DNA of 24,140 bases from CBDUQI01 sp965369325 (GCA_965369325.1 CBDUQI010000074.1:1-24140); one strand, 5' to 3'; shown: positions 15,067 through 23,487, counted from the stretch's first letter. Notes: generated from the letters alone by a model not told the origin. Numbers and translations are program-made.

Positions 15067-16707
15067 TTACTCCAGCCCTAAGACATCCGGGCCCTGTTTG
15101 AACACGATGTCCACCGGAATACCGGCGGCACCCAGGCGATCAAGATCACTCTGCAACTGTGCACCAATCACCGCGCTGTCGTTCAGCAAAGCACTGGCCC
15201 GGGTGTAGTCGCCGTCGCCCTGGATGGTAAGCAGCAGTGAGGACAAATCGCCCATGGCCTGTTGCATACGTGCAAAATCTACCTGGTAGTGCCCGCTGGT
15301 ACGATCACGTTTAAACGCCCCCTTTTCGGCAAAAAAGTTAAACCTAATCATGTTTGCGCGGCCGTGCGCACTGGAGGCGCCAAAGCGTACCGAGCGAAAA
15401 ATACTGGCCATGAAAGTAACGTAGTTATCCATCAGGTCCGCATCGCCCAGCTCTTTTTGCTGATGCAGCCAGGTCACCATGTACAACCCCAGAATGTCCG
15501 CCTTGCCTTCTTCCAGCGCGGAGGCGGCATCTTTCAGTGCTTGGCGCACAGTGCCCTTGCCGTCCAGCGTATTTTTGATGCCCAGGCCATGGGCCACCTC
15601 ATGAAACATGGTGTTGGCGAAAAATGCATCAAAGGTGATGTGCTTACGTTGCGCAGGGACGATCAATTCCTGCGAGATAGGCAGCAGGATTTTGTCGAAC
15701 TTCGCGCGCATCGCATTTTTTAGTTGTAAGCGCCGCGTGCCTTTAGCCAGTTGCACCTGCTCGTCGTTGGGCAAATTAATGGCAATAGTCTTGCTGCCCG
15801 CGTTGCTGTGTCCTGCGTAGTAGAGCACATCGTAAGCGTTCAGATCCGAGTCAGTACCAGGTGTTTCCTGTTTGTACTGCTGCGCCACCGGCAAGCCTTT
15901 TTGCAGATCCGGCAAAAACGCCGCGAAGCGCGCAAGGCGCTCGCTCCAGGCAATGTCTTTAAGCAACACATACGCTTCAAATGCAGCGCGATATCCAAAC
16001 AGCTGATCTTCGTAGGTTTCAATCGGCCCAATCACCACGTCGATGGTGTTGTTTTTCATTTCCATCCACGCCATGTCGCTTTGGAAATACTCATCGCTCA
16101 GCAGAGCCGTGCCGCGCAGGCGCAAGTAACGCTCGAACCCAGGGTCACTTGCCAGGTCGGCCGCGCGGTTGAGCAACGCCGAGGTCTTAATCAGCGCTTT
16201 GCGATACGCCGCGCTGTAGGGGATGAGTGTCAGTTCCCCGCTCTCGTTGCGACGCACCAGCGAGTAGAGGCCCTCTTTACCCGGTAGATCGGCCGCCTCA
16301 AATTCCTGACGGGTCATATCGGGCGGATAAAAATTTGCCCCGAGGGGTTTTGCGCCAACGTCGCTCAGGAACGGTTTGTCACCTGCCAGACGATCCCACG
16401 GGCCGTAGTTGATATCGATAAAGCGCGCGAGCGCGGGGTGCTCGACTTGGCGCAAAATCGAGGCGCGACTGCCGTAGGCTTGCTCCCAGAACAAGTCGTC
16501 CATGATGTTCGCAGCTTTAATCAGCACCGACAGCATCGTGCGCTGCTGGTCGCTGATGCCTGAAAGATCGGCCGTGAGCGGCACTTTGGCGTAGATGGGC
16601 TCGCGCGCCTTGGCGTACGCATACTCGGGCGCAGCGGATACGGGCCACGCGAAGACGGTGATCGTAGCGGTGCACAACAAACGGGTAATGGCTGGGGTTA
16701 CTTGCAT
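15067..16707 (-). CDS. Exported M49-like (DPP III-related) zinc peptidase (546 aa)
   Basis: A signal peptide is visible (TATITVFAWPVSA, about 1-25). Zinc site: HEVAHGLG from His369, with Glu370 and His373 on the helix, and the downstream ALEEGKADILGLYM with Glu399/Glu400 and Asp404. This pairing of a HExxH-type helix with EExxAD/E is that of the dipeptidyl-peptidase III (M49) clan; classical eukaryotic DPP III has HExxGH, one residue longer. NDEQVQLAKGTRRLQLKNAM further matches the bacterial branch of that family. It probably cleaves peptides in the periplasm; substrate unknown. The ATG at 16707 has AGGA about 7 bases upstream. It has its own candidate promoter at 16749-16777 and is coupled to the dehydratase gene downstream. 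Confidence 0.8.
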   Translation of the reverse strand: MQVTPAITRLLCTATITVFAWPVSAAPEYAYAKAREPIYAKVPLTADLSGISDQQRTMLSVLIKAANIMDDLFWEQAYGSRASILRQVEHPALARFIDINYGPWDRLAGDKPFLSDVGAKPLGANFYPPDMTRQEFEAADLPGKEGLYSLVRRNESGELTLIPYSAAYRKALIKTSALLNRAADLASDPGFERYLRLRGTALLSDEYFQSDMAWMEMKNNTIDVVIGPIETYEDQLFGYRAAFEAYVLLKDIAWSERLARFAAFLPDLQKGLPVAQQYKQETPGTDSDLNAYDVLYYAGHSNAGSKTIAINLPNDEQVQLAKGTRRLQLKNAMRAKFDKILLPISQELIVPAQRKHITFDAFFANTMFHEVAHGLGIKNTLDGKGTVRQALKDAASALEEGKADILGLYMVTWLHQQKELGDADLMDNYVTFMASIFRSVRFGASSAHGRANMIRFNFFAEKGAFKRDRTSGHYQVDFARMQQAMGDLSSLLLTIQGDGDYTRASALLNDSAVIGAQLQSDLDRLGAAGIPVDIVFKQGPDVLGLE

Positions 16708-16748
16708 GGAGGGGTCCTACGGTGCGATGCGGTGATTCGGTGGCATCA

Positions 16749-16777
16749 AGGATAAAGCGGGCGCCCCGGACCATCAA
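16749..16777 (-). promoter_or_regulatory. Candidate sigma70 promoter of the peptidase-dehydratase operon
   Basis: On the minus strand TTGATG (16777-16772) and TATCCT (16754-16749) are separated by exactly 17 bp. Each matches four of six consensus bases. Transcription would start near 16742, giving a leader of about 35 bases. Confidence 0.4.
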
Positions 16778-16806
16778 GGCTGGCCTGGCCCCCCCTGCTC
16801 GGCGGC

Positions 16807-17223
16807 TTACTCGCCGTTAAGCGTCAGCATGTAGTCCACCAGCGCGTTGATTTGCTGCACGTTTAGAATCTCGCCGTAGGCGGGCATCACACCGGCCGGG
16901 CAGGCCGCATTGTTGCACAGCCCGGCAATCACCTCATCCGGGCGTATCAACGCACGGCGCAAATACGGGCCATCTGCCCGGCGGGCGATGGCACTCAGAT
17001 TCGGGCCAAGCACAGCAGCCGCGCCCACATCGTTCGCTTCGTGACAACCGGCGCACCCGCGAGTGCGGAACAACGTGCGCCCGTACTCCAGCGGTTCGGC
17101 AGGTGAACTGCCCAGCACCGCCTCGCGGAAATCCGCGATCGCGGTAAATTGCAGGTTAGTAAAAACATACACACCACTCGCCACCAGCCCGGCCACCACC
17201 AGCATGCTCAGCAGGAGCTTCAA
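16807..17223 (-). CDS. Membrane-anchored class I cytochrome c (138 aa)
   Basis: An uncleaved signal or membrane anchor (LLLSMLVVAGLVASGVYVF, about 3-21) is followed by a small cytochrome c domain. Heme is bound covalently through Cys57 and Cys60 with His61 as ligand (CAGCH). Met113 in VMPAYGEIL is the likely sixth ligand. The ending LNVQQINALVDYMLTL is the usual C-terminal helix. A second Cys pair (103 and 108) sits just before the Met ligand and may form a disulfide. It would carry electrons in the periplasm; the partner is unknown. The start is TTG at 17223, the furthest upstream start before an in-frame TGA. The ATG at 17205 is an alternative that loses the positive residue before the anchor. 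No clear terminator separates it from the peptidase gene 99 bp downstream. Confidence 0.87.
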   Translation of the reverse strand: MKLLLSMLVVAGLVASGVYVFTNLQFTAIADFREAVLGSSPAEPLEYGRTLFRTRGCAGCHEANDVGAAAVLGPNLSAIARRADGPYLRRALIRPDEVIAGLCNNAACPAGVMPAYGEILNVQQINALVDYMLTLNGE

Positions 17224-17353
17224 CGGCCAGTCTCACACGCCAGCGCGACTAAGACACCTAGCGTGCTTGCGGGTCTTGAGTGCGGCATAGAGCTCCCAGG
17301 CGCAGCAAACCGAAAACAACGTTCGATGGGCGGGCGGACAGTGCCTAGTGCGC

Positions 17354-17908
17354 TCAGTCCGGATCCTGCCCGGCACACGTGCCACCGGATGAGGACCCAT
17401 TGGTGCCGGACGAGCGTGACTTGCTCACCTGCAGATTACGCGTCATACGCAAAGCGGCTTCAACGCCACGGTAATAACCGGGAATGCGTGAGGTCTCGCG
17501 AAAACCGAGCGATTGATAGAACGCGGCGGCTGTGCGGTTAGCAGCCCGCACTTCCAGATGCATGCGTAACAATCCGGCGGTGCGCGCAGACTTTTCCAGC
17601 CACCGGATCAACTGCCGCCCGAGACCGCGGCGCCGATACGAAGGCAGTACCGCCAGCAGAGACAGGTGCCCCTCCTCATCACCAAAACTCATGATGGCGA
17701 AACCGACCAGGCGGCCGCTGTCGCGCGCAACAAGCACGACAGTCTCTCTATCGCTAATCTGGCGCAGTACGCGCGCAGGGGTCCACGACCATCCAAGACC
17801 AGTTTCAATCTGATCGCGCGAAATCCGTGAGATGTGTTGGGCATCGGACGGACGCGCCAGTTCCAGCTGGAGGCCATGTGAACAATCTAAATCGTTCGAG
17901 CCGGACAT
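17354..17908 (-). CDS. GNAT family N-acetyltransferase (184 aa)
   Basis: Typical GNAT fold: an N-terminal strand and helices, the central strand HLSLLAVLPSYRRRGLG with the acetyl-CoA pyrophosphate loop at 92-98 (RRRGLGR), and the RAANRTAAAFYQSLGF motif B helix. It resembles RimI-type protein acetyltransferases, but the acceptor cannot be predicted. The last 25 residues form a Ser/Gly-rich tail outside the fold. The ATG at 17908 has only a weak AGAAG upstream. It lies alone between the VOC operon terminator and the cytochrome gene; the 130 bp after it show no terminator. Confidence 0.85.
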   Translation of the reverse strand: MSGSNDLDCSHGLQLELARPSDAQHISRISRDQIETGLGWSWTPARVLRQISDRETVVLVARDSGRLVGFAIMSFGDEEGHLSLLAVLPSYRRRGLGRQLIRWLEKSARTAGLLRMHLEVRAANRTAAAFYQSLGFRETSRIPGYYRGVEAALRMTRNLQVSKSRSSGTNGSSSGGTCAGQDPD

Positions 17909-18006
17909 TTTGCTTTGTTCTTCTGTTATCTACTGCTTCGGTTGCAGTGCAGCCTGTGCCATCGCGCGAGTACGAGACCCTGCGCTGCACGCTGGATTAG
18001 TGTCGC

Positions 18007-18029
18007 AAAAACAGCGCTCGCGCGCCACT
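18007..18029 (-). terminator. Intrinsic terminator of the lipoprotein-cupin-VOC operon
   Basis: The minus-strand RNA folds AGUGGCGC-GCGA-GCGCUGUU, a stem with four G-C pairs, wobble pairs below them and a GNRA tetraloop. It overlaps a run of five U (18011-18007). It lies about 32 bases after the VOC stop codon. Confidence 0.7.
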
Positions 18030-18060
18030 CGCATCCTCCGCTGCATCATTCGGGCAGGTA

Positions 18061-18573
18061 TCACGGCGCGACCACCGCGCCGGCGACACCATAAAAGGGC
18101 GGGTCCTCGATGAGCCCGAACAGATTGCCGAACGGATCGCGAAGCACGACCAGCCGCACCTGAGCCGACACTTCCTGCACACCGGTAACCGGATCCGCAC
18201 CCAGGTTAAGCATTCGATCGAATGCCATCTCAATATCGCCGACGCCCAGGTATGCAACCGGCCCGGAACCGCGCATCCCGGTGCCAAGCGCACTGACATC
18301 GTTGTCTAATCCGAGCTCAGCGTTGTCAGCCAGACGAAAGCCAACGTACGTGGGGGTATCGGTTTCGGGGTGCTGCAACAAAGCCTGAGCGTACCAGTCG
18401 CGCGCGGCAGCCAAATCCTGCACATGCATCACGATGCTGCGCAGCCCCAATACAGTAGAGGACGTCGGCACAGGGAGCGGTGTAGTGGCGAGGCAGGCGG
18501 ACAGCGTGACGGTGGCAGTGGCGGCCACCACAAAGCGAGGTAGATGGGGCCACGCCATCGCCTGATTAGTCAT
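18061..18573 (-). CDS. VOC (glyoxalase-like) domain lipoprotein (170 aa)
   Basis: Starting from ATG 18573 the protein begins MTNQAMAWPHLPRFVVAATA, then TVTLSAC. This is a lipoprotein signal peptide with lipobox LSAC and lipidated Cys27. The mature part is a vicinal-oxygen-chelate fold: beta strand LRSIVMHVQDLAAARDWYAQ, then FRLADNAELGLDND, and the second half VAYLGVGDIEMAFDRMLNLG ... VVLRDPFGNLFGLIEDP. A metal-binding His (in IVMHVQD) and Glu (in GLIEDP) are in place. Lipid-anchored VOC proteins are uncommon; a small-molecule binding, resistance or isomerase role is possible but unproven. Its start overlaps the cupin stop by 8 bp, suggesting coupling. ATG 18558 is an alternative start. Confidence 0.75.
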   Translation of the reverse strand: MTNQAMAWPHLPRFVVAATATVTLSACLATTPLPVPTSSTVLGLRSIVMHVQDLAAARDWYAQALLQHPETDTPTYVGFRLADNAELGLDNDVSALGTGMRGSGPVAYLGVGDIEMAFDRMLNLGADPVTGVQEVSAQVRLVVLRDPFGNLFGLIEDPPFYGVAGAVVAP

Positions 18574-18931
18574 CCCGATGAACGGTATCCGGGCTGAATG
18601 CGGGCAGACACACCGCGACGTACTCAGCCCCAGGTGCCCGGGGAGTGCTGTAGCGCACCCATTCGCCAGCGTGTGCGATGACCGCCTGCCCGGCGTGTAC
18701 ATCTAGGGTGTGGCCACCGGCCGACTCCACCCGTAGCACGCCGCAGAGTACCACCGTGTACTCATCAAACTGCGGTGTCTGACCGGGCTCCACCCAACCC
18801 TCAGGGCTGCACATGCGCGCCACACTCACCCCCTCAGTACCGCTGTTAACCTGGCCCACAAATTCTTCGATCCGTTTGGGTTTGTTGCCTGCCGCCTCAA
18901 CAATGCTGGGCGATTCAATCAATGTTGCCAT
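18566..18931 (-). CDS. Cupin domain protein (121 aa)
   Basis: The start ATG at 18931 follows AGAGGG at about 8 bases. A longer reading from 18988 would overlap the upstream gene and has no support. Single-domain cupin: PGQTPQFDEYTVVLCGVLRV is cupin motif 1 and HAGQAVIAHAGEWVRYSTP motif 2, with beta-barrel spacing. Its motif 1 lacks the usual HxH pair before the Glu, so metal binding is uncertain. Cytoplasmic, no signal. It is the middle gene of a three-gene operon, 10 bp after the lipoprotein gene. Confidence 0.75.
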   Translation of the reverse strand: MATLIESPSIVEAAGNKPKRIEEFVGQVNSGTEGVSVARMCSPEGWVEPGQTPQFDEYTVVLCGVLRVESAGGHTLDVHAGQAVIAHAGEWVRYSTPRAPGAEYVAVCLPAFSPDTVHRDD

Positions 18932-18941
18932 CGGTAGCCCT

Positions 18942-19649
18942 CTAGGGTGCGGCCGCGCGACGAACCTGATCAAGCTCGGCCAGGTCAACGCTGTCGGCGG
19001 CAGCCGTTATGGTCTCCCAGGCCGTTCCCAGCCCGGTAATCTCAACGACAAAGCGCTCACCGACGAACACGCGCATCTCGCTGCGACTGGGCGATACTGC
19101 CGAGTCGTGCTTCTCAAACGTCTTAAAGCCCTGATGGACGCCGGTGCGAGCGAATCCCTCAGCGTTTTCGCCGTCATCATTAATCCATTGCATCCCTAAG
19201 CGCGCTAGACCCAGCATCCCGCCAAGATCGGTGATCGATAGCTTCAGGGTGACACCATCCTCGCCGTGGTAATTGGCGGCGGCGGTGGTCACAGCGGCTC
19301 CCAACGTCTGCGCCGGCGTGGCGCCGGCATCCACTCGCGCCATGCCCGCCACGTGTGCCGGCAACATCTCAGCCAGCTCACTCGGGCTCATTGCGCTCAC
19401 ATCCTCAAGTACCATCTTGAGCAGCTCGCTGTCCTGCTCGAGTTCGGCCCTTTCTGCATCGGATAACTCAGCCTCATCCACCTCGCTGAAGGCTGGCCGT
19501 CCGGAGGGCGGCGCCTTTTCAGTCGCTGGCGCCGCAGATGAGCCGTTCGCGTTATCCGGTGTGCTTGGCGCAGGATCGGAGCAGGCGCTGAGCAATAGGA
19601 GGGCGCTCACTGCGAGACCCAGCGCTCGCGTCGAAGATTCGGTAGTCAT
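18942..19649 (-). CDS. Unrecognised lipoprotein (235 aa)
   Basis: Starts MTTESSTRALGLAVSALLLL, then SAC: a clear lipobox with Cys23. AAGGA lies 6 bases before the ATG. After it comes a Pro/Ser/Ala-rich linker (about 24-55), an acidic helical segment (EVDEAELSDAERAELEQDSE), and a mixed alpha/beta region with LKLSITDLGGMLGLARLGMQ and RVFVGERFVVEITGLG. I do not recognise the family. It is probably anchored to the outer membrane because Ser follows the Cys. First gene of the operon with the cupin and VOC genes. Confidence 0.75.
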   Translation of the reverse strand: MTTESSTRALGLAVSALLLLSACSDPAPSTPDNANGSSAAPATEKAPPSGRPAFSEVDEAELSDAERAELEQDSELLKMVLEDVSAMSPSELAEMLPAHVAGMARVDAGATPAQTLGAAVTTAAANYHGEDGVTLKLSITDLGGMLGLARLGMQWINDDGENAEGFARTGVHQGFKTFEKHDSAVSPSRSEMRVFVGERFVVEITGLGTAWETITAAADSVDLAELDQVRRAAAP

Positions 19650-19731
19650 AACTAGTCCTTGCTGAATACTCGTTTGCAGGGCCGCACCGCCGCCGGCCCA
19701 GCCGAAGGTTTTATTGTTTCACGAACCGCCT

Positions 19732-19759
19732 ATTTTAGCCCGAATACCAGCGCCGTCGA
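19732..19759 (-). promoter_or_regulatory. Candidate sigma70 promoter of the lipoprotein-cupin-VOC operon
   Basis: The minus strand has TCGACG (19759-19754, 4/6) and TAAAAT (19737-19732, 5/6) with a 16-bp spacer, about 80 bases before the lipoprotein start. Confidence 0.42.
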
Positions 19760-19775
19760 TGACACTGACTGCGAA

Positions 19776-20732
19776 CTACGGGCCCGCCGCAGAGTCCACG
19801 CGAGACAACAATACCGCCGCAGGCGCCGTCAACGCGTCCCGTGGCTCCGAGTGCCCACCCAGTTTGGGTAAACCAGGCGCACGCACATGGGCAAAGCGCT
19901 CGCTGAGCACCAACATTTCTCTCAATGAAATCAGTTGGATACCCTCTTCCTTTAGGCGTGGCAAGGCCCATTCAAGAAAACTCATGGTGCTCGGATACGG
20001 GTGCCCGATACCGAGCGCGTAGCCGTCTCGGCGCGCCATCCGCTTCAGAAGCGCAAACTGCAGCTCAATGGCCGCCGGTGAACGGTCGTTGTCCAAAAAG
20101 ACATCGCGCCGCAGCGCCGGGATGCCGTAGGCCCAAGCGCTGGCTAGCGCCTGGCTCTTCTGCGTGGTGAAACTGTCGATAAAGAACGCGTCCGGATGCT
20201 CTTGCAATACCTGCATGAACCAATGCATATGCAGGGTTAGGCCGGTCACTCGACTGCCCATATGCGTATTCACGCCCACGGCATGGGGCAGGGCTGCCAG
20301 GTTACGGGTGAGCACACGGTGCAACTGGGCCTGGTTCATGTCCACAGTAATCGCCTGAGGGCCAGGGTCGATCGCCGGATTCAGCGGCTGCAGGGGTTGG
20401 TGCAGCAACACCTCCTTGCCATGCGCATGGGCCATACGCGCCAGCGCGGTTCCAGCGGGCGTCGCCGGCAGCACGGCCAGCGCCACCGGCCCGTGTAACG
20501 CAATGACACGAGCGCCTGCGGCACGGCCAGCGCCCAGATCGTCGATAATCAACGCAATACAGGGACATGAACGCATACCAGTTGCGGCCTGCGGGCTCCT
20601 CACCCATGCCGCATCGCGCTCAACCGGTTGAGCGTAGCCAGCCGACGCCAGCACCGCAGCGAGCAAAAGCCCGATAACACAGTGCAGTAAGCGTTGGATT
20701 TGGCAGAAGAAGGTCAGTAAATTGCCGCTCAC
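19776..20732 (-). CDS. yibQ: Divergent polysaccharide deacetylase (YibQ family, 318 aa)
   Basis: The signal peptide is LLHCVIGLLLAAVLASAGYA. The conserved core CIALIIDDLGAGRAAGARVI, LPATPAGTALARMAHAHGKE, LHQPLQPLN and the GVNTHMGSRVT motif define the DUF610 'divergent polysaccharide deacetylase' family. The ending FIDSFTTQKSQALASAWAYG with IGHPYPSTMSFLEWAL also fits. The family resembles polysaccharide deacetylases and lies next to envC in many Proteobacteria; its true role in the envelope is not established. The start GTG at 20732 overlaps the ctpA stop by four bases (GTGA) and has GGAG four bases upstream, so it is translationally coupled to ctpA. Confidence 0.88.
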   Translation of the reverse strand: MSGNLLTFFCQIQRLLHCVIGLLLAAVLASAGYAQPVERDAAWVRSPQAATGMRSCPCIALIIDDLGAGRAAGARVIALHGPVALAVLPATPAGTALARMAHAHGKEVLLHQPLQPLNPAIDPGPQAITVDMNQAQLHRVLTRNLAALPHAVGVNTHMGSRVTGLTLHMHWFMQVLQEHPDAFFIDSFTTQKSQALASAWAYGIPALRRDVFLDNDRSPAAIELQFALLKRMARRDGYALGIGHPYPSTMSFLEWALPRLKEEGIQLISLREMLVLSERFAHVRAPGLPKLGGHSEPRDALTAPAAVLLSRVDSAAGP

Positions 20733-21994
20733 GGCGCTCCGCTGCTTTTGACGATGCGTTGCTCGCGCTGCGACTTGAGATGATCCAGCGCTTCGCGTAG
20801 CGCCTTGTCACGCTGCATGCGCGGCAAAGCGTCGATATCCGGCTCGTTGCCCAGTGCTTCCAACTCCTCCGGGCTCAGGCGTACCACCACATCCGGCTTG
20901 ATGCCCACCTCGTGAATCGACTCGCCCGAGGGCGTGTAGTAACGCGAGGTCGTGAGCTTGATCGCCCGCCCGCTTGAGAGCGGCATCACAGTCTGCACCG
21001 AGCCCTTGCCATAGGTCTTGGTGCCCATGACCAGCGCGCGATCGTGATCCTTCAACGCGCCGGCCACGATCTCGGAGGCGGACGCGGAACCGGCATTCAC
21101 CAGCACAACAATGGGGCGGCCTTCCATCAGATCGCCGGGGTGCGCCTCCATTGAAAAGCGTGCATCGTCCACGCGGCCGTCGGCCGAGACAATCAGCCCC
21201 GAATCCAGGAAGCTGTCACTCACATCCACCGCCGCGTCCAGCACGCCACCGGGGTTGTTGCGTAAATCCAGCACCAGCCCGTCAAGCGGCACCTCGTTGG
21301 TGTCGATCAGCTCGTGCATCGTCTTAACCAGGTCGCGACCGGTCGTCTCGCTGAACTGGGTAATGCGGGCGTATCCATACCCCGGCTCCAGCAATTCGCC
21401 TTTGACGCTGGCGACGCGAATTGTCTCACGGTTCAACTGGAACCGAAGCAGCTCATCAACGCCCTCACGACGCACTTCTAGTGCGACGGCAGACCCGGCC
21501 GGGCCTCGCATCTTGGTCACCGTCTCATCCAGACTATCGCGTTCCACCACCTCATCATCGACGGACACGATGGTGTCGCCAGACTGAAATCCGGCCTCGT
21601 AGGCGGGTGTGCCGTCGATGGGCGAAATCACACGTACCAAGCCGTCGACCACATTCACCTGCAAGCCAATGCCTGAGTAATTACCGGTGGTGCTGATGCG
21701 GATCTCGCGATACTCATCCGAGTCCAGAAAAGAGGAGTGTGGATCGAGCTGGCTCACCATGCCGCGGATCGCCCCTTCGATCAGCTCGGTCGCCTCCACC
21801 GAATCCACATAGTCGTGCTGCACACGTTCCAACACCTCCACCAGCAGCCGGGCCTCTTCCCAGGGCAATTTGGCGGTTTCGACAGGCTCCTTATCCGCCA
21901 GCACTTGCGGTGCCAGCGATATGCCCATTCCGATCACGCCACCAGCCACCAAGGTCACCAGCTTCTGAGGAGTGAAAATGCGCGAAGTCGTCAT
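20729..21994 (-). CDS. ctpA: Carboxy-terminal processing protease (S41, 421 aa)
   Basis: The start ATG at 21994 begins a signal or anchor (KLVTLVAGGVIGMGISLAPQ). A longer reading from a TTG at 22075 adds residues without signal features. Next come the N-terminal helical region (HDYVDSVEATELIEGAIRGM, LDPHSSFLD), a PDZ domain about 107-165 (GIGLQVNVVDGLVRVISPID ... AGFQSGDTIVSVDDEVV) and the S41 core (LDLRNNPGG). The catalytic dyad is Ser305 in GSASASEIVAGAL and Lys330 in GTKTYGKGSVQ, with Gln334. These periplasmic proteases trim C-termini of envelope proteins, often with peptidoglycan hydrolase targets. Operon order envC, ctpA, yibQ fits a cell-division and envelope role. Confidence 0.93.
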   Translation of the reverse strand: MTTSRIFTPQKLVTLVAGGVIGMGISLAPQVLADKEPVETAKLPWEEARLLVEVLERVQHDYVDSVEATELIEGAIRGMVSQLDPHSSFLDSDEYREIRISTTGNYSGIGLQVNVVDGLVRVISPIDGTPAYEAGFQSGDTIVSVDDEVVERDSLDETVTKMRGPAGSAVALEVRREGVDELLRFQLNRETIRVASVKGELLEPGYGYARITQFSETTGRDLVKTMHELIDTNEVPLDGLVLDLRNNPGGVLDAAVDVSDSFLDSGLIVSADGRVDDARFSMEAHPGDLMEGRPIVVLVNAGSASASEIVAGALKDHDRALVMGTKTYGKGSVQTVMPLSSGRAIKLTTSRYYTPSGESIHEVGIKPDVVVRLSPEELEALGNEPDIDALPRMQRDKALREALDHLKSQREQRIVKSSGAP

Positions 21995-22158
21995 TCGGGG
22001 GACGCTCCAAGAACAAGGCCCTCGAAGATAACACAGCCTCGTGAGCGACGCATCGGCGGCGGCGGCGCCTGCCAAATGTGGATTGCAACTTGCTGCTGCG
22101 ACGCAACATTCATGCGTGATACGTGTATCGGCGCCACCTGTTGCAGGCTGCGATCAGT

Positions 22159-23379
22159 TCAGGGTTTGGGTAGCCGCCCCGTAAACCAGGGCTGCGGGTT
22201 CTGCGGTTTCGCGCCACGGCGAATCTCAAAGTACAGGGCCGGCTCCGAGCGTCCGCCACTGTCACCCACAGTGGCGAGCACATCGCCAGGCTCCACCCAG
22301 TCGCCCAGTTCTTTATCCAGAGTTTCGGCGTGGGCATAGAGGCTTAGGTAGTCGTCCCCGTGTTCAAGCACGATCAACAAGCCCATCCCGGGCAGCCAAT
22401 CGGCAAAGGCAACCCGACCGTGCGCGATGGCCCGAACATCCTGGCCGCGCGCGGCCCCCACCAGCACGCCGTTCCAGCGTAGACGGCTGCCCGCGCGATT
22501 CTCCCCGAACCGGGCCAGTACAATGCCCTTAAGTGGCCAGCTCAGCGTGCCCTTCAACCGCGCAAACTGTTCCTGCGGGAGTGGTTGATCGGTAAATACT
22601 TTTTGTAGTTGCTCGATCAGTGCCAACAGGTCCGCTTCACGCGCCCGCAGGCTGATCACCTGCTGGTCCTGCTCTTTTAGAGCGGCATCGAGCGTCGCGA
22701 CGAGCTTTTCCCGCTCCGCGCGGGTAGCGGCCATCGCCTCAAGCTGTTCGCTCTGCTCCGCCTCCAACGAGGCAAGGCGCTCGGTTTCCTGGCGTTGCGC
22801 CAGCTCCAAGGCCTTGATGGCTTCAAGCTGCTCGCGCACCAACTGCACCTGCATGGCACGCGAGTCCGTGAGGTACCGGTAGTACACCATCATCCGGCCG
22901 ATAGTGGCCGGGTCCGCCTGATTGAGCACCAACTTGAGCTGCTCCTGACGCCCGTTCACGTAGGCCATTTTCACCTGTTCGACCAGGGCGTCGTTCTGGC
23001 TTTGCAGATGCTGCCAGGCCTGGTCGCGCTCGCGCCCCAGTGCCGTCATCTTCTGCTGACTGGCCATTCGCTGCCTCGCCAGCCCGCTCAGCTGGCGGGC
23101 AATACTCGCCTGCTCGATTTCGGCATCCCGCAGGCCGGCACTCACCTTGTCCCGCTTGTTGGTGTCGGCACGGATCTGCTTCTGGATTTTCGCCATCCGC
23201 TCGCGCACCTGCTGCAACTGCTCGCCGGGCTGCTCTGCACGCGCCGGGCCCGCCAGCGCTACAGTTAATAAGAGCGCAGCACATCCTCCGAGGCGCCACC
23301 GGCAGCACACAGCTTGCACGCAGCACGCAGCCGTGGATAAGGCAGCCAACTGGGCTTGAAAGGCGGGTAACAGAGTCAT
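22159..23379 (-). CDS. envC: EnvC-like murein hydrolase activator (406 aa)
   Basis: The signal peptide is LGGCAALLLTVALAGPARA. A long coiled coil follows (QLQQVRERMAKIQKQIRADT through the region rich in Glu, Gln and Ala). The C-terminal LytM (M23) domain has degenerate zinc ligands: the usual HxH near the end reads PALYFEIRRGAKPQNPQPW, as in EnvC, and the first His is replaced in LRWNGVLVGAARGQDV. EnvC is non-catalytic and activates the amidases AmiA/AmiB at the septum with FtsEX. I chose the ATG at 23379. It has a weak binding site, but starts further upstream overlap the divergent yibN gene and its promoter. Confidence 0.88.
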   Translation of the reverse strand: MTLLPAFQAQLAALSTAACCVQAVCCRWRLGGCAALLLTVALAGPARAEQPGEQLQQVRERMAKIQKQIRADTNKRDKVSAGLRDAEIEQASIARQLSGLARQRMASQQKMTALGRERDQAWQHLQSQNDALVEQVKMAYVNGRQEQLKLVLNQADPATIGRMMVYYRYLTDSRAMQVQLVREQLEAIKALELAQRQETERLASLEAEQSEQLEAMAATRAEREKLVATLDAALKEQDQQVISLRAREADLLALIEQLQKVFTDQPLPQEQFARLKGTLSWPLKGIVLARFGENRAGSRLRWNGVLVGAARGQDVRAIAHGRVAFADWLPGMGLLIVLEHGDDYLSLYAHAETLDKELGDWVEPGDVLATVGDSGGRSEPALYFEIRRGAKPQNPQPWFTGRLPKP

Positions 23380-23487
23380 TTTATCGTCAGGCTCAATGCA
23401 CCGGGGTCCCTGGCAATAGCCAAGAGCAAGGCCAACATGCCACAAGCTGCTGGCGGAGGGTAGCATCCCCTTTCCGCCGGTCGGTGC

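Noticed and set aside
17940..17985. Sigma54-like TGGCAC followed by TGC upstream of the GNAT gene (minus strand)
   Set aside because: The GG-to-GC distance is 8 (or 13), not the required 10 bases.
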